Source: Duganella margarita (GTDB lineage: Bacteria; Pseudomonadota; Gammaproteobacteria; Burkholderiales; Burkholderiaceae_D). From it: a stretch of DNA of 64,000 bases. The first letter of the stretch is position 1. Each line of letters begins with the position of its first letter. This document shows positions 17,599 to 26,605 of the stretch, piece by piece. The notes beneath the pieces were generated by a model, which saw nothing but the letters and a program-made list of their open reading frames with translations, had not been told where the DNA came from and ran no database searches. The position numbers were made by a program, and so were the translations under genes. The stretch is from NCBI RefSeq assembly GCF_009857535.1, contig NZ_WWCS01000001.1:476805-540804 (forward strand), in the 5' to 3' direction.

Positions 17599-17671
17599 CG
17601 TCACTCCCGCGCAGGCGGGAGTCCATAGAACGCCGGCTCGGTATGGATTCCCGCGGATGCGGGAATGACGG
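17599..17671. repeat. REP-like palindromic repeat, copy 2
   Basis: CGTCACTCCCGCGCAGGCGG continues to GAGTCCATAG and is mirrored by TATGGATTCCCGCGGATGCG followed by GGAATGACGG. Two opposed copies form a large inverted repeat. It lies between pgmB and the MFS gene and resembles copy 1 at 6864-6955. It may protect the upstream mRNA or attenuate transcription into the permease gene. Confidence 0.8.
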
Positions 17672-17700
17672 GGCGATGGCCGGGAGATAACGGAGACAGC

Positions 17701-18969
17701 ATGAAGAACAACAAAATACTATTTGCGCTATTCCTGATCTACTTTGTTTTCGCCATCCTGCTCAACAGCGTGGGCACGGTGATCCTGCAGGTGATCAGCA
17801 ACTACGGCGTGAGCAAGTCCGCCGCCAGCGTGCTGGAAGGCTTCAAGGATTTGCCGATCGCGGTGGTATCCTTTCTGGTGGCGTCGTTCCTGCCGCGCGT
17901 GGGCTACAAGAAGGCCATGCTGATTGGCCTGGCCATCGTCACCTTCGCCTGCGTGGCCATGCCGCTGCTGCCGTCGTTTGCCACCACCAAGGCGCTGTTC
18001 TTCTGCGTCGGCGTGTCGTTCGCGCTGGTGAAGGTGTCGGTCTACTCGACGCTGGGCCTGATCACCGCCGACCGCAAGCAGCACGCCAGCACCATGAATT
18101 TGCTGGAGGGCTTCTTCATGCTCGGCGTGTTGAGCGCCTACTGGGTGTTCGGCTACTTCATCGACTCGCACAATCCGCAATCGCAAAGCTGGCTGCAAAC
18201 CTACTGGGTACTGGCGGTGCTGTGCGCGGCGACCTTCCTGCTGATTCTGTCGACGCCGTTTAACGAAGCGCCGGCGGCGCTGCCGGAAAATCGCGGCATC
18301 GCGCAGGACTTCGCGTCCATGCTCAAACTGTTCATCAAGCCGCTGGTGTGCGTGTTCATCATCACCGCCTTCCTGTATGTGCTGATCGAGCAAAGCATCG
18401 GCACCTGGCTGCCGACGTTTAACAACGAAATCCTCAAGCTGCCGGCAGCCATGAGCGTGGAGGTGACCAGCATCTTCGCCGCCTGTCTGGCCGTTGGACG
18501 GCTGTCGGCCGGCGTGTTGATGCGCAAATTGAACTGGTATCCGGTGATGAACGGCTGCGTGCTGGGCATGGGCGCCACGGTGCTGCTGGCGCTGCCGCTG
18601 ACGCACGACGTGGTGGCCGATCCGGGCATCACTTGGGCCACCGCGCCGCTGGCGACCTTTTTGTTCCCGCTGATTGGCCTGTTCATGGCGCCGATTTACC
18701 CTGGCATCAACTCGGTGATGCTCAGCTCTTTGCCGAAGAACCAGCACTCGGCCATGACCGGCCTGCTGGTGATTTTTTCGGCGTTGGGAGGCACCACCGG
18801 TTCGCTGATTACTGGTTACGTGTTCGGTAACTTCAGCGGTCACTTTGCGTTTTATCTGACGCTGGTGCCGATCACGATTGTGCTGGTGATGTTGTATTTC
18901 TTTAAAAAGGCAGTCGATCACGGTGGCGGCGGGTTCGATGCAAACGCTATAATCAGCAGTCAACATTGA
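17701..18969 (+). CDS. Major facilitator superfamily transporter, probably for the disaccharide
   Basis: The protein has 422 aa and twelve predicted membrane segments, starting NKILFALFLIYFVFAILLNS. The ATG at 17701 follows AACGGAGACAGC. The family resembles FucP/TsgA-like sugar MFS proteins. With the TonB receptor, the phosphorylase and beta-PGM in the same locus, it most likely imports the disaccharide across the inner membrane. The specificity is inferred. A perfect TATAAT occurs inside its last codons (18948-18953) and may help transcribe the LacI gene that follows 10 bases after the stop. Confidence 0.82.
   Translation: MKNNKILFALFLIYFVFAILLNSVGTVILQVISNYGVSKSAASVLEGFKDLPIAVVSFLVASFLPRVGYKKAMLIGLAIVTFACVAMPLLPSFATTKALFFCVGVSFALVKVSVYSTLGLITADRKQHASTMNLLEGFFMLGVLSAYWVFGYFIDSHNPQSQSWLQTYWVLAVLCAATFLLILSTPFNEAPAALPENRGIAQDFASMLKLFIKPLVCVFIITAFLYVLIEQSIGTWLPTFNNEILKLPAAMSVEVTSIFAACLAVGRLSAGVLMRKLNWYPVMNGCVLGMGATVLLALPLTHDVVADPGITWATAPLATFLFPLIGLFMAPIYPGINSVMLSSLPKNQHSAMTGLLVIFSALGGTTGSLITGYVFGNFSGHFAFYLTLVPITIVLVMLYFFKKAVDHGGGGFDANAIISSQH
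18948..18953 (+). promoter_or_regulatory. Isolated TATAAT box inside the MFS gene end
   Basis: A perfect -10 hexamer 27 bases before the second LacI start, in otherwise GC-rich DNA. No good -35 element is seen 17 bases upstream, so it is only a candidate internal promoter. Confidence 0.3.
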
Positions 18970-18979
18970 ACTTTAGGCC

Positions 18980-19999
18980 ATGAACCTCGCTCGTCTCGCA
19001 AATCACCTTGGCATGTCCAAGACGACGGTGAGCCGGGCGTTAAACGGTTACCCCGAAGTCAATGTGCGGACCCGCGAGCGCGTGCTGAAGGCGGCCAAGG
19101 AAGTCGGCTACCAGCCGAATCCGATGGCGCGCTCGCTGGCGCTGGGCCGCACCAATGTGTTCGGCATCATCTATCCGCTGCTGCCGACGGACCTCGGCGA
19201 TCCGATGTTCCTCGACGTGGTGGCGGGCATGTCGGCCGCGCTGGAAGCAGTCAACAAGAACCTGATCATCGCGCCGGTGTCGCCGGCGGCGGAGCAGCCG
19301 TCGTACCAGCAGATTGTGCGTGGGCGGCGGGTCGATGGCCTGGTGGTGGGCCGCACGCTGGTGCGCGACGAGCGCATCGCGTTTCTCAGCAAAGCCAAAT
19401 TCCCGTTTGTCGCGCATGGCCGCACGGACTTGAATGTGCCGTATGCGTGGTTCGACTATGACAACGAGGCCGGCGTGCGCATCGCGGTGGAGCGCCTGCT
19501 GGGATTGGGCCATCAGCGAGTGGCGCTCATCAGCGCGCCGCTGGAATTGAACTTTGCGCGGCAGCGCAAGGACAGCTTTGTCACCGCGCTGGCGATGGCG
19601 GGCCTGGCGGCCGATCCGCGCTACCTGATCGATAACACGCTGGATCGCCGCAGCGGCTACCAGGCCATGCAGCAGCTGCTGGCCTGCTCGCCGCGGCCGA
19701 CGGCGGTCATCGTCGACAATCATCTGTCCGGCGTCGGCGCGGTGCGTGCTTTGCTGGATGCGGGCGTGGAGATCGGCAAGGAGATGTCGGTCATCGTCTG
19801 GGGCAGCATGGCCGACACGCTGGCGGGCGCCCACGTCACCACCATCGACCAACCCGACCCGCGCCAGGCCGGCGGCCGCATGGTCGAGATGCTGCTGTCC
19901 CTGATCGACGGCACCCCCGCCAGCGACCTGCACGAACTCTGGCAGCCCATCCTGCTGGAAGGCGCTACCGTCGGCCCGGTCACGGAACGCCGGATCTGA
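18980..19999 (+). CDS. LacI-family transcriptional regulator (2)
   Basis: This 339-aa protein starts directly with its helix-turn-helix (LARLANHLGMSKTTVSRALN, residues 3-22), then the hinge (NPMARSLALGRTN) and the sugar-binding domain. It is the last gene of the alpha-glucoside operon. It could bind the palindrome at 14600 or the tandem sites at 13450. Having two LacI proteins in one locus suggests separate control of receptor and operon, or response to two ligands. Its final 20 bases overlap the convergent PIN-domain gene. Confidence 0.88.
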   Translation: MNLARLANHLGMSKTTVSRALNGYPEVNVRTRERVLKAAKEVGYQPNPMARSLALGRTNVFGIIYPLLPTDLGDPMFLDVVAGMSAALEAVNKNLIIAPVSPAAEQPSYQQIVRGRRVDGLVVGRTLVRDERIAFLSKAKFPFVAHGRTDLNVPYAWFDYDNEAGVRIAVERLLGLGHQRVALISAPLELNFARQRKDSFVTALAMAGLAADPRYLIDNTLDRRSGYQAMQQLLACSPRPTAVIVDNHLSGVGAVRALLDAGVEIGKEMSVIVWGSMADTLAGAHVTTIDQPDPRQAGGRMVEMLLSLIDGTPASDLHELWQPILLEGATVGPVTERRI

Positions 20000-20411
20000 A
20001 CTGTATTTTTTGCAGAGCTTGCCTCGGACGCAGTATGGGAATGTTGTAGTAGCGATTTAGAATTATGAGGTCTTTATCGCCAGTGACAATGGCGGATGCC
20101 TGGGCTGCGAGAGCGCAAGCAAGAACGATGTCATCCTTTGGATCTCTGGCAATTTGAGGATACGGACGCGGAACTGTTATTCGACAAGAGACCTGTTCGA
20201 ACTTTTGCCTCAGCTCGTCGGGTCGTCGTTGCATTATTGTAAGTCTAGACGCAATTTTTTTACGACGTAGTACTGCCTCCAGCTCGTCTAAGAGTTCAAT
20301 GGACGTGTAGATTTCGAAGCGGTTCCCGCGTGCGGCCTGTAACAGTTCATATGGGACACCTCGCGCTATGAGTGCTGACACAATCACGTTCGTATCAATT
20401 ACTAGTCGCAT
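19980..20411 (-). CDS. PIN-domain toxin of a type II toxin-antitoxin pair
   Basis: This 143-aa protein begins with the PIN signature MRLVIDTNVIVSALI (Asp6). It has further acidic residues in DPKDDIVLA and VTGDKDLI, the expected metal ligands of a PIN ribonuclease. The antitoxin gene at 20395-20634 lies immediately upstream and overlaps it by 17 bases. Base composition of both genes is clearly lower in GC than the neighbours, which suggests acquisition. The 3' end runs 20 bases into the second LacI gene. The RNA target is not known. Confidence 0.85.
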   Translation of the reverse strand: MRLVIDTNVIVSALIARGVPYELLQAARGNRFEIYTSIELLDELEAVLRRKKIASRLTIMQRRPDELRQKFEQVSCRITVPRPYPQIARDPKDDIVLACALAAQASAIVTGDKDLIILNRYYNIPILRPRQALQKIQFRSGVP

Positions 20412-20634
20412 TTTGCTCAGCCCTCGCTGCGCGCACCTCCGCTACGACTTCCTCTTCACTCATAGGCACTATTCCTGCGGCCTCTAGTTCGGGGGCAATA
20501 CTCAAAAAGCTTTCGAATGCCGTTTTCCGGATTTCGTTGCGCAAAATTGTTTCCAGCCGCGTGCTTTCTAACAGGCCGAATTCGGTCGCATCCTTTACCA
20601 GATCGTCTGGAAGCGATAGCTGTATCGTTACCAT
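20395..20634 (-). CDS. Ribbon-helix-helix-type antitoxin
   Basis: This 79-aa protein has an N-terminal beta-strand and helices typical of RHH antitoxins (MVTIQLSLPDDLVKDATEFG). Its acidic C-terminal part (MSEEEVVAEVRAARAEQ) would neutralise the PIN toxin. It is the first gene of the pair and overlaps the toxin gene by 17 bases. Such proteins normally repress their own promoter together with the toxin. No clear operator was found in the 100 bases upstream. Confidence 0.8.
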   Translation of the reverse strand: MVTIQLSLPDDLVKDATEFGLLESTRLETILRNEIRKTAFESFLSIAPELEAAGIVPMSEEEVVAEVRAARAEQNATSN

Positions 20635-20769
20635 GATTGCTCCCGGTTGAACTATTCAATCAGTATAAGCAGCAGGATGCGAAAACATAGGGGATATGTT
20701 TGATGTGCCTCAGTTCTCCAGCAATTGATAAGGTAGAGTGGCGGTATCGCCACTTCTACGGGCTTGCGC

Positions 20770-21171
20770 ATGAAACCTCTTCTGGCTTATGGCTCCATTT
20801 TGCTGCTGCTGGGCGGCTGTGCGAGCGTGCCGTCTGTGCGCACGGTGCAGGTGCTGGAAAATACCGGTACCGAGTTTCCGACCATGTGCATGCTGTTGCA
20901 GTCGGACGGCAGCCTGCAGTTCAAGGGCGGATTCGATTTTTATAATCCGAGCAGCTGGCGCCGCCAGGGCGATGTGCTGGTCATTACCGTCGGCGGTAAA
21001 TCGCCGTTCCCTGCGGACCTGTACAAGGAACAGCTGCCTAAACGCGTCGGCGGTCTGACCGGTTACAACGCACAGCGTCGCGAAATTACCTACCGTTTCG
21101 GTGCAGCAGCCGAATATATCAGCTTCGATAACTTTTACTTCTATCGCGCCGAACGCTGTCACGCTCAGTAA
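20770..21171 (+). CDS. Predicted lipoprotein, 133 aa
   Basis: No known family was recognised. The ATG at 20770 is followed by [18 protein letters not shown], a lipoprotein signal with the lipobox Leu-Gly-Gly-Cys at residue about 18. The mature part has several beta-strand-like stretches ([14 protein letters not shown], then [20 protein letters not shown]). It should be anchored to the outer or inner membrane facing the periplasm. Neighbours are accessory genes, and its end overlaps the ridA-like fragment by seven bases. Confidence 0.75.
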   Translation: MKPLLAYGSILLLLGGCASVPSVRTVQVLENTGTEFPTMCMLLQSDGSLQFKGGFDFYNPSSWRRQGDVLVITVGGKSPFPADLYKEQLPKRVGGLTGYNAQRREITYRFGAAAEYISFDNFYFYRAERCHAQ

Positions 21172-21385
21172 ATCTGCTGCTGAATCGCGGTCGCCTCGAT
21201 TTCAAACAGCATGCCGTCCAGTGCCAGTCGGGGCACGGGAATCAATGTGCAAGCCGGCGCCGGATGATCGCTCCACAGCGCGCGCAAGGCCTTGCTGAAG
21301 ATGGCGAGACGCGCCTCGCTATGATCCACAATCAACGCCGTCACCTTGGATACCTCGGTATGCGCGGCGCCCGCAGCGGCCAGCG
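21165..21385 (-). pseudogene. 5'-truncated ridA-like gene (C-terminal about 73 codons)
   Basis: On the minus strand the sequence reads [20 protein letters not shown], continues with [20 protein letters not shown] and [20 protein letters not shown], and ends IQQQIY before a TGA. This is the C-terminal half of a Rid-family (YjgF/UK114) enamine deaminase, including the conserved Arg in the VPRLA stretch. No N-terminal half exists upstream. Instead the reading frame meets a soxR fragment on the other strand at about 21385. The gene is therefore broken and cannot make a complete trimeric Rid fold. Confidence 0.75.
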
Positions 21386-21387
21386 CG

Positions 21388-21527
21388 GGCGCATCAAGAC
21401 GCTGACGCAGCTGCGCGATCAGCTGGACGGCTGCATCGGTTGCGGATGCCTGTCACTGAAAGCCTGCCCGCTGCGCAATGTGGATGATGCGATGGCGCAG
21501 CAAGGCGCCGGTCCGCATTTCGACTAG
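21388..21527 (+). pseudogene. soxR: 5'-truncated soxR-like gene (C-terminal about 46 codons)
   Basis: The frame reads [20 protein letters not shown] and then [10 protein letters not shown] before a TAG. [12 protein letters not shown] is the diagnostic [2Fe-2S] cysteine cluster of the MerR-family redox sensor SoxR. The DNA-binding N-terminal two thirds are absent. Upstream, the frame is only antisense to the ridA fragment. The remnant shows that the ancestor carried a redox regulator here and lost it by deletion. Confidence 0.8.
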
Positions 21528-21771
21528 TTGCATTATTTTTTCTACAGGATTAGTATTTACACACCGTTGACCGGAGTAGTCTGCACTGCCAACGGATGAC
21601 CAGCGCGAACTCGGTTCCCTCAACCCTCTTCGCAATGGCGGCAGGTACGCAAGGTGCCTGCATGTTGATTCGTCCCACACATAACACTTCTTCGATTGCT
21701 ACGTGCAAGGCACGTGCACGTGGGTACGGATCATCGCGAGCTGTCAGTGAATTTCACCATTGGAGACAACC

Positions 21772-23217
21772 ATGAAATATCCACTACTCGTTGCCGGCAT
21801 CGTGCTGGCTTCATCCGCGCAAGCCGCTATCATCGACGCCAGGACGTTGACCGGCGCCAGCACGCCCTTGCAAACTGCGCAGTACGGGGTGCGCAACTAT
21901 TCGGCGCCGGTGCTGGTCAACGGCTTGCACGATCCGGCCAGTTACGCGGCGGCGCCCAAGCTGCCGGCATGGCAGTTTGCCGCCGCCGATCCCACCGGCG
22001 GCGTGCTGACCTTCGAGCGCGATCCGGCGCCTGCCAGCGGCTGGCACGCGCAGTCGCGCAAAGGCGCAGTGCTGGTGACCGGCGGCGGCGCGGCCATCGC
22101 CAACCGCGTCTACACCGTGTACAACGGCCAGCAACTGGTGGCTGCGATCAATCAGGCGGGCAATGATCCGAAGATCATCCGCGTGATCGGCCATATCGAT
22201 CTGCGCTGGAGCCAGAACAACACAGTGTTCCGCGAATACACCAGCTATTCGGACCAGAAGTACGGCGGCTCGATTGCGCTGCCGTCGAACACCACGCTGG
22301 TCGGCATCAACGACGCGCAGGGGCGCCCGGCGCGCATCACCGGCACCGCGCTGCTGATCGGCGGCGAGCTGCCGCTGACGGCCGGCGGCGATCCCGAGAC
22401 GGACTTCAAGAAGTGGATTGCCGACGGCAAGGATGGTGAGGACTATCCTACCTGGACCCGCAATGTCATCGTGCGCAACCTGGTAATCGATACGCCATGG
22501 GACGTTAATCCAGAGGACTCGGACAACGCTTATGCCGACGGCCTGACGGTATCGCGCGGCCAGAATATCTACCTCGATCATCTGACCATCAGCGACGGTG
22601 ATACACCGGATTCGCTGGCCACCGGCACCTACGACACGCGTCACGACGGCGCGCTGGATGTGGTGCGCGGCAGCGACTACGTCACCATCGCCAACAGCTA
22701 CTTCGGCAAGCACCACAAGACTACGCTGGTGGGCAATGGCGATTCGGGCCGCGCGTGGAGCGACGAGGGACGTCTGCACGTCACCTTCAACGGCAACTGG
22801 TGGAATGGCGCAACCACGCGCCTGCCGCTGAACCGCTACGGCCAGGTCCACCTGTTCAACAACCTGATCACCGGCAGCACCTCGACCAAGGACACCGACG
22901 TCAAATTCGAAAGCGGCACCGATGCGCGCTACCGCTCCAACATGCTGCTGGAGAACCAGTACTACAACTTCACCGGCTTGAAGGTGATGGAGTTCTGCGG
23001 CAAGGCCATCAAAGGTAAAGACTTTATCGGCTTCCGCTCATCAGGCCACATCTTCACCAGCGACAAGTCGGGCACCAGCGCGGTGGATGGCCAATGCGGC
23101 TACGCCCTGCCGCCGGCCGCCAGCCTGTGGACGCCACCGTACGCCTACACGCTGCAAACCGCGACCGCAACGCTGACGGCTGTCCCGGCCAACGCCGGCG
23201 CGGGCAAGCTCCAGTAG
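21772..23217 (+). CDS. Secreted pectate lyase, polysaccharide lyase family 1
   Basis: This 481-aa protein starts behind TGGAGACAACC with a Sec signal peptide (YPLLVAGIVLASSAQA, cleavage near residue 18). The parallel beta-helix carries the PL1 landmarks NIYLDHLTISDGD (about residue 265), DVVRGSDYVTIANSYFGKHH and RLPLNRYGQVHLFNN (about residue 350). The Arg in RLPLNR is the expected catalytic base and the Asp residues bind calcium. It cleaves polygalacturonate by beta-elimination outside the cell, which fits a plant-associated or soil bacterium. It is monocistronic. A hairpin at 23224-23248 follows. Confidence 0.88.
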   Translation: MKYPLLVAGIVLASSAQAAIIDARTLTGASTPLQTAQYGVRNYSAPVLVNGLHDPASYAAAPKLPAWQFAAADPTGGVLTFERDPAPASGWHAQSRKGAVLVTGGGAAIANRVYTVYNGQQLVAAINQAGNDPKIIRVIGHIDLRWSQNNTVFREYTSYSDQKYGGSIALPSNTTLVGINDAQGRPARITGTALLIGGELPLTAGGDPETDFKKWIADGKDGEDYPTWTRNVIVRNLVIDTPWDVNPEDSDNAYADGLTVSRGQNIYLDHLTISDGDTPDSLATGTYDTRHDGALDVVRGSDYVTIANSYFGKHHKTTLVGNGDSGRAWSDEGRLHVTFNGNWWNGATTRLPLNRYGQVHLFNNLITGSTSTKDTDVKFESGTDARYRSNMLLENQYYNFTGLKVMEFCGKAIKGKDFIGFRSSGHIFTSDKSGTSAVDGQCGYALPPAASLWTPPYAYTLQTATATLTAVPANAGAGKLQ

Positions 23218-23223
23218 CATTTC

Positions 23224-23248
23224 ACGGCCCGGCAATGCGCCGGGCCGT
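23224..23248. terminator. Shared hairpin between pectate lyase and icmF
   Basis: ACGGCCCGGC-AATGC-GCCGGGCCGT is a perfect 10-bp stem between two convergent stop codons (23217 and 23261). The T-tract is poor on both sides, but the position suits a bidirectional terminator. Confidence 0.6.
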
Positions 23249-23260
23249 CTTCACCTCGGA

Positions 23261-26200
23261 TTACATATTGCGGCGGTACTGGCCGCCGACTTCAAACAGC
23301 GCGGTGGTGATCTGGCCGAGGGAGCAGACGCGCACGGCGTCCATCAGCTTGTCGAACACGTTGGCATTGTCGATGGCGGCTTGCTGTAACGCGGCCAGCG
23401 CTTGCGGCGCTTCGCCGGCGTGGCGTGTGTGGAAGTCTTCCAGACGCTTGAGCTGCGATTGCTTTTCGTCGTCGGTGGAGCGGGCCAGTTCGATCTGCAC
23501 CGGCGCTTCAACGCTCTTCGGATTGCGGAAGGTGTTGACGCCGATGATGGGCAGCGTGCCGTCGTGCTTCTGGTGCTCGTACAGCATCGACTCTTCCTGG
23601 ATCTTGCCGCGCTGGTAGCCGGTTTCCATCGCACCCAGCACGCCGCCACGTTCGGCGATGCGCTCGAATTCCTGCAGCACCGCTTCTTCCACCATGTCGG
23701 TCAGTTCGTCCATGATGAATGAGCCCTGGTTCGGATTCTCGTTCTTGGCCAGGCCCCATTCGCGGTTGATGATCAATTGAATTGCCAATGCCCTGCGCAC
23801 CGATTCGTCGGTCGGCGTGGTGATGGCTTCATCGTAGGCGTTGGTGTGCAGCGAGTTGCAGTTGTCATAGATGGCGATCAGCGCCTGCAGCGTGGTGCGG
23901 ATGTCGTTGAAGTCGATCTCCTGCGCGTGCAGCGAACGGCCGGAGGTCTGCACGTGGTACTTGAGTTTTTGGGAGCGGTCGTTGGCGCCGTATTTGTCGC
24001 GCATCGCCACCGCCCAGATACGGCGGGCGACGCGGCCGAGCACCGTGTATTCCGGGTCCATGCCGTTGGAGAAGAAGAACGACAGGTTGGGTGCGAAGTC
24101 GTCGATGTGCATGCCGCGCGCCAGATAGGCTTCCACAAACGTGAAGCCGTTCGACAGCGTGAACGCCAGTTGCGAGATCGGGTTCGCGCCTGCTTCGGCG
24201 ATGTGGTAGCCGGAGATCGACACCGAGTAGAAGTTGCGCACCTGGTGGTGGACGAAGTATTCCTGGATGTCCCCCATCACCTTCAACGAGAACTCGGTTG
24301 AGAAGATGCAGGTGTTCTGGCCCTGGTCTTCCTTGAGGATGTCCGCCTGCACGGTGCCGCGCACGTTTTGCAGCACCCATTCCTTGATCTTGGCCGCTTC
24401 GTCGGCGCTCGGCTGGCGTTTGTTCTCTTCGACGAATTTGTCGATCTGCTGGTCGATGGCGGTGTTCATGAACATCGCCAGGATCGTCGGCGCCGGGCCG
24501 TTGATGGTCATCGACACCGAGGTGCTTGGGCTGCACAGGTTGAATCCGTCGTACAGTACCTTCATGTCGTCCAGGGTGGCGATCGACACGCCGGAGTTGC
24601 CGACTTTGCCGTAGATGTCCGGCCGCAGTGCGGGATCGGCGCCGTACAAAGTGACCGAATCGAACGCGGTCGACAGGCGCTTGGCGTCCATGCCAGTGGA
24701 GACCAGCTTGAAGCGGCGGTTGGTGCGGAAGGCGTCGCCCTCACCGGCGAACATACGGGTTGGATCTTCACCTTCGCGTTTGAAGGCGAACACGCCGGCG
24801 GTGAAGGGGAAGGAGCCGGGTACGTTTTCCAGCATCAGGAAGCGCAGGATTTCGCCGTGGTCTTCGTAGCGCGGCAGCGCGACCTTGCGGATGCGCGTGC
24901 CGGACAGCGTGTGCTGCACGAGGCGAGTGCGGATTTCCTTGTCGCGGATCTTCACCACGTAGTCGTCGCCGGCGTAGGCGGCTTGCATGTCGGGCCATTG
25001 CGCCAGCAGCTTTTTCGCGCCGCCGTCCATCTCGGCATCGCGTTCGGCGATCAGGTCGTCAAAGTCGGCCGATTTGTGGGCGATGGCCAGCATGCGTTTC
25101 GATTCGCTGAGCTGCTGGCGTTCGCGCGCCAGCGTGACCTGCTTGCGCGTGAAGCGATGGTAGCCGCGCACGGTGTCGGCAATCTCCGCCAGGTAGCGCG
25201 CGCGGGCCGGCGGCACGATCACGTGCTTGCCGCTGGAATGACGCACGTCCATCGCCAGCAGCTTGCCTGCCTGCGCCTTCAGACCGAATTGCGCCAGCTT
25301 GGGCAGCAGGCCTTGATACAGCGCGGTGACGCCGTCGTCGTTGAAGCGCGAAGCTTGCGTGCCGTAGACCGGCATTTCTTCGGGACGCTTGCTCCACAGT
25401 TCGCGGTTGCGCTGGTACTGCTTGGCGACGTCGCGCAGCGCGTCCTGCGCGCCTTTGCGGTCAAACTTGTTGATGGCGATGAAGTCGGCGAAATCGAGCA
25501 TGTCGATTTTTTCCAGCTGCGAGGCGGCGCCGAATTCCGGCGTCATCACGTACATCGACACGTCCACATGTGGCACGATGGCGGCGTCGCCCTGGCCGAT
25601 GCCGGAGGTTTCGACGATCACCAGATCGAAGCCGGCGACCTTGCAGGCGGCGATGACGTCGGGCAGCGCTTGCGAAATCTCGGAGCCGGCTTCGCGCGTG
25701 GCAAGGGACCGCATGAATACATGCGACTGGCCGGCCCACGGATTGATGGCGTTCATGCGGATGCGGTCGCCCAGCAGCGCACCGCCGGATTTGCGGCGCG
25801 ATGGATCGATGGAGATGACGGCGATGTTCAGCATATCGCCCTGGTCGAGGCGGATGCGGCGTATCAGTTCATCGGTCAGCGAGGATTTACCGGCGCCGCC
25901 GGTGCCGGTGATGCCGAGCGTCGGCACCGGCAGGTCTGCGGCAGCGGCCAGCAGTTCGGCGCGCAGCGCTGGCGCGGCTTTTTCGTTTTCGAGTGCGGTG
26001 ATCAGCTGCGCCAGCGGGCGGTGACGGCCGGCGACGTCCGCGCCTTCACGCAGCGGCGCCAGCGAGGTAGGGGAGTATTGCGACAGATCGATGTCGCACT
26101 GCTGCACCATCCACTGGATCATGCCGACGAGGCCCATGCGCTGGCCGTCTTCGGGGCTGAAGATTTTGGTAACGCCATACGCGTGCAGCTCTTCGATCTC

Positions 26201-26551
26201 GCTCGGAACGATGACGCCGCCGCCGCCGCCGAATACCTTGATGTGCGCGCCGCCGCGCTGGCGCAGCAGGTCGATCATGTATTTGAAGTATTCGACGTGG
26301 CCGCCCTGGTAGCTGGAGATGGCGATGCCTTGCACGTCTTCCGCCAGCGCGGCGGTGACCACTTCGTCCACCGAGCGGTTATGGCCGAGGTGGACGACTT
26401 CTACGCCGTTCGATTGCAGGATGCGGCGCATGATGTTGATCGAAGCATCGTGGCCGTCGAACAGCGAGGCGGCGGTGACGAAGCGAACTTTGTTCTGCAC
26501 ACGCGGCTCGTCCGCGACGGCCGCGAGTTTCGGAGTCGAGAGATCGTTCAT
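23261..26551 (-). CDS. icmF: Fused isobutyryl-CoA mutase (IcmF)
   Basis: This 1096-aa protein has three parts. First comes a B12-binding domain (residues about 20-150) with Asp32-x-His34 in FDGHDAS. Second comes a MeaB-like GTPase chaperone domain with Walker [10 protein letters not shown] at 217-225. Third comes a mutase substrate barrel (about residue 550 onward; [16 protein letters not shown], then [18 protein letters not shown]). This order defines IcmF, which interconverts isobutyryl-CoA and n-butyryl-CoA with adenosylcobalamin and carries its own reactivation GTPase. The gene is followed upstream by the oxidoreductase at 26602, with only 50 bases between. An ACGT-type palindrome in that gap may control it. 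Confidence 0.95.
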   Translation of the reverse strand: MNDLSTPKLAAVADEPRVQNKVRFVTAASLFDGHDASINIMRRILQSNGVEVVHLGHNRSVDEVVTAALAEDVQGIAISSYQGGHVEYFKYMIDLLRQRGGAHIKVFGGGGGVIVPSEIEELHAYGVTKIFSPEDGQRMGLVGMIQWMVQQCDIDLSQYSPTSLAPLREGADVAGRHRPLAQLITALENEKAAPALRAELLAAAADLPVPTLGITGTGGAGKSSLTDELIRRIRLDQGDMLNIAVISIDPSRRKSGGALLGDRIRMNAINPWAGQSHVFMRSLATREAGSEISQALPDVIAACKVAGFDLVIVETSGIGQGDAAIVPHVDVSMYVMTPEFGAASQLEKIDMLDFADFIAINKFDRKGAQDALRDVAKQYQRNRELWSKRPEEMPVYGTQASRFNDDGVTALYQGLLPKLAQFGLKAQAGKLLAMDVRHSSGKHVIVPPARARYLAEIADTVRGYHRFTRKQVTLARERQQLSESKRMLAIAHKSADFDDLIAERDAEMDGGAKKLLAQWPDMQAAYAGDDYVVKIRDKEIRTRLVQHTLSGTRIRKVALPRYEDHGEILRFLMLENVPGSFPFTAGVFAFKREGEDPTRMFAGEGDAFRTNRRFKLVSTGMDAKRLSTAFDSVTLYGADPALRPDIYGKVGNSGVSIATLDDMKVLYDGFNLCSPSTSVSMTINGPAPTILAMFMNTAIDQQIDKFVEENKRQPSADEAAKIKEWVLQNVRGTVQADILKEDQGQNTCIFSTEFSLKVMGDIQEYFVHHQVRNFYSVSISGYHIAEAGANPISQLAFTLSNGFTFVEAYLARGMHIDDFAPNLSFFFSNGMDPEYTVLGRVARRIWAVAMRDKYGANDRSQKLKYHVQTSGRSLHAQEIDFNDIRTTLQALIAIYDNCNSLHTNAYDEAITTPTDESVRRALAIQLIINREWGLAKNENPNQGSFIMDELTDMVEEAVLQEFERIAERGGVLGAMETGYQRGKIQEESMLYEHQKHDGTLPIIGVNTFRNPKSVEAPVQIELARSTDDEKQSQLKRLEDFHTRHAGEAPQALAALQQAAIDNANVFDKLMDAVRVCSLGQITTALFEVGGQYRRNM

Positions 26552-26589
26552 TGGTGTCCCTAATAATATTTTTTATCGATTATATGACG

Positions 26590-26605
26590 TTTACGTTAAC
26601 GTCAA
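26590..26605. promoter_or_regulatory. ACGT-type palindrome upstream of icmF
   Basis: TTTACGTTAACGTCAA is a near-perfect inverted repeat, with one mismatch pair, about TTAA. It lies 39 bases before the icmF start and overlaps the end of the oxidoreductase gene. It resembles operators described for MerR-type regulators of branched-chain amino acid catabolism (LiuR); that comparison is from memory. Confidence 0.5.

Noticed and set aside
21264..21527. An 87-aa intact gene covering the SoxR-like end
   Set aside because: Its first half is only the antisense of the ridA fragment; only the last 46 codons look like a real protein, so a pseudogene is the better call.
21705..21722. GCACGTGCACGTG palindrome before the pectate lyase gene as an operator
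   Set aside because: Short self-complementary sequence with no regulator gene nearby and no spacing relation to a recognisable promoter.
24368..26563. A 731-aa open frame on the plus strand opposite icmF
   Set aside because: It is the antisense of a well-recognised gene, has His/Gln/Arg-biased content typical of shadow frames in GC-rich DNA, and has no recognisable domain.
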